Shown: positions 24,901 through 36,517 of the stretch, one piece after another
Layout of the letters: every line of letters begins with the position of its first letter
How positions within the stretch are numbered: the first letter of the stretch is position 1
Assembly (NCBI GenBank): GCA_015657535.1
Contig: JADHZB010001617.1
Location: forward strand, 1 to 44,061
Origin: Nephromyces sp. MM_2019
Taxonomy: Eukaryota > Apicomplexa > Aconoidasida > Nephromycida
Length of the DNA stretch: 44,061 bases
Reading direction: 5' to 3'
Notes under the pieces: model-generated
What the model saw: only the letters and a program-made list of their open reading frames with translations
What the model was told of the DNA's origin: nothing
The model's database searches: none
Translations under genes and position numbers: made by a program

Positions 24901-27572
24901 ATACATTGAGGAAAATAAGAGGTGGTGACTCTGTATATTCAGAATGTAGTAAATTTCGTAAAAGCACAAAAATTTTCTTTGAAGCATAACAAAGATTAAT
25001 CCAAAAAAGTAGAAAAAAGGAGTTACAAGCTTTAAATATTTAAAAGTAAAAAACCTAGTCATAAGTGAAGCAATAAAAAAGTGGGGGAATGGAATATGTA
25101 TAGATTTTTTATAGGGGTCAGGAAGGAGTACTAATGAATCAGTGAACGACATATTTTTTAATAAAAAATTAAGTATCTTACTTATTTAAGATGCCATAGC
25201 TTTTTTTGCGCAAAACCTTTGTTCTAGGTTCCATCACTTAGCTTACGCTACAATTACTGGTAATTTGACTGCTATCTCTTCAATGTTTGTGAATAGGGTA
25301 ATATTTTATAAACTGAGAGTATTAACAAGCAACAGAGTACACGGCGGAAAATTTTTAAGTGTTGCTCTACATTCTATCTCCAGAATTCTTTGCAGCATCT
25401 TATTTTTTTAATGTGTTAAAGCTGTGGTCCATGGGGCACATGTGATGTGTAGTAAAAATAAATAAACACCTTGATTCATTTCCTAGCTCAAAAAAAGGTA
25501 ATTAAGATGAGCATCAGTAAAAGGAGGTAAAGCGAAAAAATTGAAATAATCGAGATATAGTTGTTAAACATGTAACAAGAAGCTATCATGAAAGAAGGGG
25601 CTGGGAGAAAAGATAGTGTCCAGGATTAACTCAATACCCAGAATGAGGAATATAACTTAGATAGAAAGGGGGGAAACTTAATAATGATACTCGCAGCATT
25701 TTCTAACCACCGATATTTCAACAAAAAGATTATTTAAATATCTTCATTGTGTTCTTGACATATAACCGCAGCTACTGTTGCTTTATGTAAATAGATGGCG
25801 AGCAGTAACCCAGGTTGCAGACATTTCAACACAAATTTTTAAAAGCTAAATTTGGGGTGGGCTTTTGTAACAACCTAAAACCACCATTCTTAATTGTTTG
25901 CTGTTAAGATACTCTGATTCTTTTTCATCCCTCGAAATCTATGTGCTGCTCATTCCCTATTTCTTGAATGCTGTACAAATTGCGCATACATATATATCAA
26001 GAAATAAATGGAAACTTTCAAAAAAGATGAAGAGCACAGCGTTATTTAAGTGTTTTGTGCTGAGCGCATTCTATGCATTAATCTTTCGTGCTAGTTTTTG
26101 GGGGACCTGATAATGCAGGTTACTGTCCCGTTTGGTAAGTGTCTTGTTTCAATCTGAAAGAAATAGCTTCAAAGTGCAGTTCCTGTATTTGGCAAATTAG
26201 AAAGCAACAAATACTACAACTCTGAAAAGCTTAGCGATAGGAGAATGCTACAAGAAATGCATAGGCAGATCCCCGCTTTCTACATACACGTGCCATAATA
26301 AAAAATGGGAAATATATCATTCCAGTCAATATTAAAAAGAAATACGATCTGGGAGATGATTAGCGCACAGATCAAGGCTTTCCTTAGCGAATGCAACATA
26401 AAGGTTCCATAGCAACTAAAACAGAGTACAAAAAGAAGAAAGAAAAAATCTGCGACTGTTTTTTAAGGCTAAAAAAGCGTGAATGAACTTGAAATGCATC
26501 GATATTTCAAATATTTAAGATAAATCAAAGGTGAAAAAACTGCGCAAATCACTGCAAGCCAATAGGAAGTGAAATTTTGTTTTGAAATTCCTTGGTTTTT
26601 TTGCGTTAACTCAGTGGTCTTTTAAAGCGTGAGAGAGCGAGTCGTAAGTGAAAGCGCTTGAATTTTCTCGGCTAGAATGCATGCAAAAAAGATTTTTTTG
26701 CAACCTTCAAGCTGCAAAAAATTTTTTTCGGGATGTTGACCTCGTAGCTTTTACGTCGTAAAACACAACTTTAAGCCAACAAAGAAATTTTGTACGCTTG
26801 CCCAGAGTTCAACGTATCGAACACAGCTTAGCACCCCTTAATTCATAAGCAGCCGGCCATGCAAGCTAGATATTCTCTATTCCTCTGCGTATAAGCAAAA
26901 TTTTAGTTTTCGCTATGACAATTACCGGTGTAAACAACATTCATCCTATAGTATAAAAATGTTTAGTATCCATGTTCTCCAGATGTTTGGCATTTATGTC
27001 ACGGGAGTACCACAGACAACCTGCACTCGCTCTTTTGCTCGATAAGATTTAATATTCATGACCGTTTCAAACGTTGAAATAGCCAACCATAAGTCTGCGA
27101 ATTTTATAAGATAATTTTTTCTAGCGCATTTGGAAATACTAATGTATTCTTGCGCCTTGTCATAGCATACGAATAATAAGTATGATAGACTCTTGTATTT
27201 AATTCATCAGGGCTAAGGCATTTGTTCCTTAGGATAGCAAGAGAGTTCGTCATGCCGATGTCGCAGCTTGTACGCATTAATGGTGCTTTCTTCTCGCAGC
27301 TGAGTACATTGTTTACTGACTAAATCTCAGTTGTAGCTCTACAAAAAATTAAAGATTAGTTTTGCTCAATGCCTCGATAACTCGAATTTAATTCATTCTG
27401 ACTTGCGTAGTCACAATTACACGTGGAGATTTTCCAGTGAACTCTAATTTTGAGATGAACTCAAACCTGCTTTTGCAATTAACTCTTTTCCATTAGGCCT
27501 AAACCCCCAAAGTATTCGCGAGAGTAATGTGAAAAGCATTTAGGCTGGCCTTGCTCTTGATATACACTCGAA
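21931..27572. other. 5.6-kb spacer between the deaminase and the assemblin, no supported gene
   Basis: Both strands were read through without finding a recognisable family, a clear exon chain or a strong tandem repeat. The most protein-like open frame is on the minus strand at 23533-23772 (starting ETLHPKALVAMHQ). It has neither a convincing splice acceptor nor a known motif. The A-rich stretch near 24840-25150 gives a hydrophobic minus-strand frame that looks compositional. Promoters for the assemblin should lie near the right end but cannot be pinpointed. Confidence 0.5.
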
Positions 27573-30500
27573 ATGGGTCACCAAAGTAGGACACGAATCC
27601 TTCATGGGCTTCATTCTGAAGATGATTATGCGCAAATCAAACGCAATGCACATACTGGAGTAGGTGACACTGTCGAAGAAAACTTCCTAACAATGACATC
27701 CCCAAAAAAGGACCCTGCTGAATTCCTCAGCAGCTTTGAAGCAGCTTTTCGAGAAAAATGCAACTCTCCTACACTACCCTGCTCCTCTTCCCCCTACTCA
27801 TCTCCTACTTCTAGCCAATCAGAGTGTCCAAATGTAACAAGTCAGCAACCGGAAAACTTACAGACTCGGTTGTCACCTATAAAAAAAAAATCGTTGTCAC
27901 CTCTAACGCGGGAGCGTATTATCGCGGCAGCATATGGTAGAGATATTACCTCACTGACACGCAGCACCATCATGCGACCTAAAACGGGAGATGGGTATGG
28001 TGAATACAAAGCATCAAATTCAGACAGTATTACGAATATGTCAAGCGAAAAAGAAGATGACGCTGGGCTGTCACCGAATGAGGAGGAGTATGCCATCGAC
28101 TATAGGGACATTAAGCCAATAGGCTCTCCTCATGAGATAAGGGGAGAGAGCATAGATAGTAGTTCATGCTATCAATCCTCTGCTTGTGTCGAAAGTCCTC
28201 GAAATAACACAATTTCAGCTTTCACTAAGGAAGATGAAAGACTTTTTGAGAGAGAAATAGGAGAGTGGGATTACAGCGTAAAATTGATGAATGAGTCCTC
28301 AAGCCTAAATAATGGGGAAAAGAGAAACTTTGAGAAAGAGATGATGGAGTCTGATTATGGTCTGAAGACAATGCCCATAAGTGGCCGAAACCATGCATTA
28401 CCTCGCCGTAAGCCTAGCTTTGAACGCTCTACTGAAAGCCCCTATCGCATAAGCGCCTCTACACTAATCAGAAAAGAGGAAGAAGACGAAGCATCATTCG
28501 GTGAGGATTATTCTGAAGATAAAGACTTTCATGAAAAATACATCCACACCTCTGAAATTCAGAGTTATTATCCACGGCATACCTCTGGAGGGAAAGAAGC
28601 ACTGAAATTCAACTTTAGCCGCATAATCGCTAGCAAGAGTGAACGTAAAAACGTGACAGAAGAGCACAACAAGGAATACGTTAAGCGGCTCGAAAAATCA
28701 GCGCTTACTTATGCAAAAAGCCGCGATGATCATGAAAGCGTTTCAGGCGAAGATAACAGTAAATGTAGCCCTTGCAATTTAATTTTAAAGAATAGCGGTC
28801 ACATTGCGATCAATGGAAAATTTAAGAACATTAATAACCTAGGCTCTTCGACGTCGCTCAAGCTGCTCTCTGACAACAATTCCTTTTCATTTGGAAGCAG
28901 AACTGGTTCTAGCAGCGAAGAAAACTTGGCTCTGACTCTTGCAGATAATGAAACCCCACAAAAACACGTCAAAGAGGATAATTTTATGAACAGCACAGGC
29001 ACGAAGAAAATTTTGAATGAAACAAAAGTAAAATCATTTTTGCGCGGAAGATCGATTAATCAAGCAAAATGTGAGGAGGCGAATCCACTTATAGCAGAGC
29101 GGAAAGCAGAACTTTCAAGCTCTATGGCTACTTTTCCTTCCTCTACGAGTGGTTCTATGGATAAAATCTACACGCATGGTTTTTCTAAGCTGTTTCGCAA
29201 AGAAAACACCTTAGGTAGATTGAATGACGAGAGAAGAAGCTCTGAGAGAGCTTCTTCAGAGGAAGGCAGTGTTGCTGCGGGATCTCTGGGCAGAGATGGA
29301 GGGGGCACGCCCGCTGCTGCGTCTGCAAGCATGTTTTTACCTGAACTTCATTCTGACAGAATAAGATCAAAGCTGGGAATGGTGGAAAAAAGATTTCTAG
29401 GATTTGACTCAGCTATAGCTGATGATCACCGAAAGAAAGTTATGGCGGACGAAATTAAGTTTCAGGTTGAACTGTGGTGTTTGCTTTACTTATGCTTACA
29501 TCATCAGTCATTTTTTCCTATGTGATGTGGGTTAATCGTGCGTGTTTCGGGTAACATCGGCGTGTCAGAGGCATCTATATTGTAACTCAATAGGTTTGAC
29601 AACTTGCACTCTTTCGTCCGTATTTTTAAATTTATAAAGCATTCTTTGTTAACGTATAACTCAAAAAAATCCATGCATTATGCTCAAAATCCACTTCGGA
29701 TACTATTATGTCGCTACGATCTATGAATGATTTTTGCTACAAGATGACACGTCTTGAAAATTTTTCCATGCGCTAAGGTGATCCTAAATTACGCGAATAC
29801 AGCGATTTTGCATTAATCATTAGGGAATCTTTTTTTTATTCCGCAGCAGTATCAGCTCTAGGTGGTACTTTGTATAATTGAACCTAGCATATAATTTCAG
29901 AGTAACTTCTCCATTGTAGCTTCACGGGAAGCACTTAAAAAACTGTACAGAGTATATGTGCGCATATATCTGTATGCCACAGCTTTTCCGATGCACTTAC
30001 TCAGCTCCTGCTTTTTACTCTTTAAAACCTAGGACACCCACGAAAAAATTTTAAGAATCGAGAAAACCCTTCACGCGGAGATACTGAGAAGAGTTGAGGC
30101 TAGCAAATCAGTAGAATATTCAATCGACGAGATGTGTGGAAGTTTGGCAAATAAGCTGGAAAAAAAAATTTTGAAGCAATTTGAGAAAACCACGGTAACA
30201 AGGGAAGGAGGAGCATGAATGGGATGCAAGGGAAAACTGAGCAATTTCTCCAGTTTGATTTTTTTTCCAAGTTACTGAATCAAATCCTCGCAAATGTTTG
30301 ATGGCATAGCAAGAGCAAGGCATGCTTAGGGTAAAGGTAGAAAGTGCCTGTGTATTAGCAAGTATCAATATCGGCAAGACAAAAGATGCGAGTTCTGCAA
30401 GTTAAGATACAGGCAGCCGACACGCATTTTTTGTTTAGCGGAAATTGTGCTAGAAAGGGAATTTGGCCTGCGTCAAACTTATAAAAACAATACATTAGTC

Positions 30501-33500
30501 GTTTTATGCTAATATTTGGTTGCCACGAGAGACTGTAAATTGACTTCGAATGCGATAGATTCTGTATGGATGCGGTAGTGACAGCTGCGAAGAGGTTTGA
30601 GTATATTTTCAAGCAAGCATGTACAAAAGTTTAATTATATGCTTAGTTGCGAGAGTTTCCTCCAATCGTGCATTTTTTAGTAACAATTCAAAGCTTATTT
30701 CGCCTTCGAAGTAAATTAGATATTGAAAGTAATTGTATCATCTGAAGTAATTTTTGATATATTGCACTCACAGTCTTGCCTCTCGGCGTTGGTAACAAAA
30801 TGCGAGAACCTTGAGAAACAAATTTCTCAGCTTAAAGAGGAAATACCAGTGAGGCTACAGGTAGGTTCGCATATATCAAAGTATACACAAGAGATATAGT
30901 TTGTATGAAATAACGTCGCGGTTGTGTAGAAACAGGCACATACCAATACGCGTAGCCACGCAGATAAAAATACGCAGATGTATCCACATAGATGCATACT
31001 TAGGTGCGGGGGCTTGTAGGTATATGCATAGATTCACACGGTATTCATAGTATATACTTGGACACTGAAAACTACACAAATACCCAAAGAAATCCATTGA
31101 GTAGTAGGCACTTAATAGGCAGCATGGCGACGCGCTTACACCTTTTTGCACACATATACATACGGATATTCTAGGAACAACACACATAAAGCAAATAAAA
31201 AGATCCGCAGAAGCTGCCTAGTAAAAACCGAATGATTCGAAAAATGCAGCTTCTACATACGCATCTTCTCATTGTAATGCACTCACGTTTACGACTCTAA
31301 GCTTACATATTGTCGTACTCATGCGCTTTCACTTTAGTAGTTCAGCTCATCAGGCCATATTTATGCACTCAATCGCACCAAATAGTACTTCCTACTATGT
31401 CTTTGGACATGTACGTGGCAAAATGTCAATATATTTCGCAAGGTAAAGGGCTCACACTATCGCTAAAACACGCGTATTTGTCTGCTGTAATGCAGGTGGG
31501 TATGTACGCATTGGACGTAGGTATTTGTGGGTCTTTTGTACATGTGCGCACCATTGTACGAATGGCTTCATAGGTATTTCCCCCTATGACTTAGTAGGAC
31601 TCTGCATCTTGATGCTCTACTCTTTTGACTAGCTGTCCTCTTACTCTCCAATGTGGTAATATTCGCATATCTTCCCCTTTACTATAGCTATACTGGTTGG
31701 TACCTAGGCATCTCGCTTTATTCAGTGTACCTGCTACCCCAGGAGATCTGAATAGACTGCGCCAACATGTATCACCTCAGATTTAAGTGCGATTGATATT
31801 CCAGAGTTTTAACGTCTTTCTACGATTTTCCTGAAATGCTATGTGCCTTTCATTTGCATTTTCATGTAATATAATGCTTCTTGGTTTTTTTCCTGATCCT
31901 TCTGATTGACTGCCTCATCAATGTGACCGATATTTCTTCGCTAGAGTAGCTCTTAGAGCGTCTTACATGATTAAAAGTACAAGCAGCTTGAGCATAATAA
32001 GCCAGAATCTCAATGGAGGGTTCGCCATGTCAAGTGAAATTTCACAAGTTTTTGCAATGCATAAATAATTCCGTATTGCAATAAGCAACATTTCAAACAT
32101 ACTTATTTAAGTTTATATTGCTCCACTTTTTGCTTATGAAGGCTGATGCCGTGGTACTAATTAGAGACATACGAGAGCTTCATCATTCATTTCAACTAGA
32201 GGAGAAGAAAGCATTAGAAAAGGATAACTCCCTATTCCGGAAGATGGCGGAGTTTGAATTTTCTATAGGCTCAAGGGTAGGCTATTGCTTCAAAGAGCAT
32301 TTTCTTATTATTTTATTCCTTTTTCATTAATAAGCAGCAAGTATAGCATGAATTATACGGTCCAAAAGCGTCTTATATCGACAAGGTGGGCTGCGATGCC
32401 GCTTGAGGATGCATCAGAAATCACAAAGTAAAGCGGGGGTAAATAGGCGATAAGCGCATGTATTACTACGGCCTCAGGCACACATGAGGCAAAGCGCAAA
32501 TACCGTCTGTAGGCAAGAAAGACAAGCGAAAACATATATTAGTAGGGCTCATATGAATAAGCAATGATATACATGCGTCAGCAGAAAAAACCGCAAATGC
32601 AAAGCTGGCGTGAATGAACCTAGGCATTAATTCTCGAGAAAAATACCAATATGTCAATACATGAAAAAGTCGCGAAAAAGAAACGATACACTGAGACAAG
32701 CTACAAATCATGCAAGCATACGCGTAGCCACAGTACACATGAATATAACACACGCTTCGCGCATACGAAAGTTCTGCGGCTTCTACTATAATGAATTTAA
32801 GCGGCTAACCACTCTTTCATCAGATTGAAGAAGAAAGTGCAAACAGGGAGGAACAATTTTTAGAGTTCCATAAGGTTATGGAATCCTACTTAGGGTAAGT
32901 CATTAATTTCGCTTAAAATCAGTGCTTTGCAGCTACTTTAGAGGCATATACATTGCAACCTAGCGTTTCAGGGGCTCTCTATCCCCGATGTATTTCTGAA
33001 TGCTGTGCATGCCCAATGTAGAATCCACCAAATCGGGGGGTGCACGCCCGCTACCACAAGAGCTTAGCTCCTTGCTAATGCTCCATGGAGTACAGTAGCT
33101 CGAAAAATACTCGTGTTATCCAGTTCTACAGTTCAACTGCACTATATGAGTAAAGGTGATCGCAGATATTCCATCTGATTGCTATACTTATCCATTTAAC
33201 CACAATCTTAGTGCCGCTTTCCAGAATCCTAAGCCTTCATTTTAAAAGAAGTATCCTATTTTTGTTAAGTGAAAAAGCCATCTCCATATCATCAGCGCTT
33301 TACAGTGTCACTTTTTGTATACGCATAGTCTGAGGGGTTTTGCATGTATTTGTCTCCCTCAAAGCTTTATTTTCTAATTCTTCCTTAAATGTTTCGCCTC
33401 TAGCGCCTTGCGTATATTCCATTTCATGCTCAATAAAATATTCAGCTGCTCCAATTTACCGTCTATTATCTGCATATTCAAGCCTTCTTTCATCTTCTTC

Positions 33501-34347
33501 TCTACCTTGTACCTAATTGTTTAGCAAGAGCTCCTACTTCATCTTTATACTACATGGTGAAACCAGTCTTAAGCTTGAACTATCACTTCTTTTCCATTCA
33601 TAACAAGTCCATATATCCATGAAATGATGCCGCGCAGCCCCACAACCCTGACGGCTGTGCATGCCTTATGGTCTTCATGCGTGTGTCATCGAGTACTCAT
33701 AGGTTTATACTAGTCTATAATATATGGAACAGTCAAACTCCAAAGTAATCGCTGCATACAAAGATGCAAAAAAATGGCATTTCCATACATTTTGAATGGT
33801 TTCATAATGTCGCCACTCTAGTGAGTACGCTAGAGCAAAAGAATATGCAAGAAAAAATGGGAAAGACCACACAAATTGAACTCTCCTCTGCTTAAACAAC
33901 AGAGAAGAAGATGCCAAAGAAGAAAAGTTTAAAGATTTCATACTCTTCGAAATTGGAGCCTTGCAAGATGCTCTACGCGCCGCAAGCCAGGCTAGAGAGC
34001 AATCAGACGAGCAGATTATACAGGTAAGAAGGCTCTTACAGAAGCATAAAATGTAGCGTGAAGTAGCCAGAATCTTTCATCCACAAGTACACAGATAATG
34101 TGAGAATTCGTTCCTGCGCAACTCATTCTTATTTTGTAAGTAAAAATAAGCGGAAGTTTCAAGTCTAAGAGACTCTTTGGTATACGCCAACTTCGGCGAA
34201 TCCCTCATGCGCACTATAGAGGACTACTAGAAGAGGGCGGGGCACGAATACGTGCGAGCAGGCTACTATTTCTTTGTTTTATTCTTCGTTCAGGCCATAA
34301 ACCAATACACTGAGGCACTGCAAAGGGGGGTAATACGAGGAAGCTAG
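27573..34347 (+). CDS. SFA: SF-assemblin (striated fibre assemblin) with long N-terminal extension
   Basis: SF-assemblin forms striated, non-contractile fibres at basal bodies. In apicomplexans, SFA fibres tether the centrosome to the budding daughter cell. Exons are 27573-29465, 30033-30194, 30774-30860, 32142-32276, 32824-32894, 33903-34023 and 34294-34347 (phases 0, 0, 0, 0, 2, 0), giving 840 residues. The assemblin domain runs from about 596 (SKLGMVEKRFLGFDSAI) through EKTLHAEILRRVEASKS and a coiled-coil-rich middle to the typical ending NQYTEALQRGV. Residues 1-595, all in exon 1, are polar and rich in Ser, Glu and Lys, with no recognised domain and many SSP/SP dipeptides; this part looks disordered and phosphorylatable. 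Known SFA proteins are usually under about 300 residues, so the extension is unusual. It reads into the assemblin domain within one exon, so it is not an assembly join. The exon 1 donor (CAG then GTTGAA) is weak; the others, such as GTAAGT, GTAAGA and GTAGGT, are good. The start at 27573 is the first ATG of the frame. Confidence 0.9.
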
Positions 34348-36517
34348 TACTGGGTAAGCCCTCTGCTACGATCAATCTATCGTAGCATAAACTGATCTAC
34401 CCTTTGAAAGCCCGCGTGTGCTGTTAAACTAGCTCAGTATAACGGATCAACCCTTTGAAAATTCGTGTGCTGACAAACCAGCGCGAATAAGAGTATTAAT
34501 GCGTAGGCATAAGTGTGAATGAACCTAGCGATTGGGTGTAGATATAGGCGTGTACACCAGCTGTTGTAGAATGTTCGTCTGTAGAGGCAAGCAACTACCA
34601 GCAAGCTTAAAGATGCCCTTTCTAAGTACATATGCTACCCGATTATGCAAATTCACATATTTTAGAGAGATGGCTTGAGCTTTATCTATCATTAACTAAA
34701 AAGACACCTACATTGAGCAGAACTTCGATTATTCATCGCAAAAAACAATCTAAATGCAAAGCAATAAATCTACTCTATTCTACTAGCTTGTTTGATAACC
34801 GAAGGCGCTACTGTATACAGCAAATAAGCCACCGTCATATACTCCAAAAAAGGGAAGAAATCCCAATATTGTAAAGGAGAAACGAAAATTCTGTGAGTTG
34901 CTTCAGGCCTTTACCAGCAGCGAATTCAGCCAATGAAGCAACGAGAAGGAGAAGAAAAATAAAGGAAAAAATACAAGGCTAAATAGAAGGAATATTGAGA
35001 AAAAATTGCAAGAAAACAAGAAGAACAACGCAGAGCAAATGCAAAAGCAAAAGTGGGAGAGCATAAAGAATAAGATTAGCAAAGAGTGGAGAAGAGTAAT
35101 CTGCAAGGCAATAAGAGAATAGGAACAAGAAGAAGCACAGGAAGCAAAGGAGAAGAGAAAACAGAGGGAGTGTAGGAGAAGAGGAAGCAGAGAAGAGGAA
35201 GCAGAGGAAGCAGAGAAGAGGAAGCAGAGGAAGCAGAGAAGAGGAAGCAGAGGAAGCAGAGAAGAGGAAGCAGAGAAGAGGAAGCAGAGAAGAGAAAGCA
35301 GAGGAAGCAGAGGAAGCACAGGAGAAGAGGAAGCAGAGGAAGCACAGGAGGGAGAGAAGAGGGAGCAGAGGAAGACCACAACGAAGACAAAAAAGGGTAG
35401 CAAGAAGAAAAAGAGGATTCAACTGCATAGCATGAAGACAGAGAATAGCAAAGTGTATGATAAGCAGAGGAAGGAATTCAAGGTACTATGACGGTGGGAA
35501 GGGGAAAATCATGAATCAGCAGACATTCGGGGGAACTAAGGAGGAGGCTAAGAAGAATAGAATTGAGAATATACTGAAAGGAAGGTAGTGTAGCACCACG
35601 AAAGGATCGCTAAAGCCGCCGTTCTTTAGTTATACACAGTTCTGCACTACTCACAGTGATATTTAGAAAGAAATAAATACCATAGAAACTTGAGCGACAA
35701 CAAAATAATACACTAAGCACACACCAACAGAGCGTTGCTTTAAATTTCCCAAGGAAAAGTAGTAGTGGATTTACTTATTCTATTTACAAGCGAGTAACCC
35801 TTAAAATCCATCAAGGAGTTTATCAGGATTGCAGTACAGATAATTTTTACACACATAACAGCATTTCTCTGCAACATGAGATAAGACAGCTCGCACACGC
35901 CTTGTGAATTTAAGCATATTTTACTATACTCATTTTTATGAAAACTAAGGCGGGGATTATGTTGGTGTGTGAGATTTTTGAGGTTTTTGTTGGTGAGATT
36001 AGGCTAGTCTGCCTGAAAGCAGTTCGTGCGTGTGCAAGATTTTCCCCCGGTGTATTTAGGGTTGACTTCGTGTGTACGCAGCATTAGTCTTTGTGTGTTA
36101 TCGGCCTTGCGGGTGTGTGCGATGAATGTTATGCGTTGCTGTATGCAAGTTTGAGGCCGGAATTTTTCGTGAGCTAAGCACGTGACACACAGCACACGCA
36201 TAGATATACACAATTTGGTGCTAAGTACAAGAGGCCTATAAAAAGACAGAGATTATACTAGATTAGCTACAGCTTTCGAAAAAACTAGCCACTTCCTCTT
36301 GGCGCTACTGCATACATCCATTGATGCGTATTTTGAATTCTCCATAATCTCTGCTTAATGTTTATAAAATCTGAAATACTTCACTTAATCGCGCATGCGT
36401 CCTGCTCCCCCTGATAATGCTTTTACAGCAGATGCTATAGCACTGCTTCATCATCTTCTTTTCATAATTAACCCTAATCTTTTTTTTTCTAGCATTCTAC
36501 TGTGATAAAATCTTCAT
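34348..36517. other. Spacer between the convergent SFA and RBM8A genes
   Basis: Both neighbours end here, so their untranslated tails and polyadenylation sites should lie within it. It contains the long GA-rich satellite listed separately and a GT-rich patch at about 35950-36150. No coding exon is supported; open frames over the satellite are compositional. Confidence 0.6.
34930..35420. repeat. GA-rich satellite (GAGGAAGCAGA type)
   Basis: From about 35150 to 35360 the units GAAGAGGAAGCAGA and GGAAGCAGA alternate many times; the flanks are more diverged. The plus strand is almost purely purine with scattered C. Long minus-strand frames here (Leu, Cys, Phe, Ser repeats) and the matching plus-strand Glu/Lys/Arg frames are artefacts of the repeat. 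Confidence 0.9.

Noticed and set aside
27842..29370. Minus-strand frames inside the first assemblin exon
   Set aside because: They are shadows of the 1.9-kb plus-strand coding exon.
34903..35428. Three overlapping minus-strand frames rich in Leu, Cys, Phe and Ser, looking like membrane proteins
   Set aside because: They are compositional artefacts of the GA-rich satellite; no start, splice or motif support.
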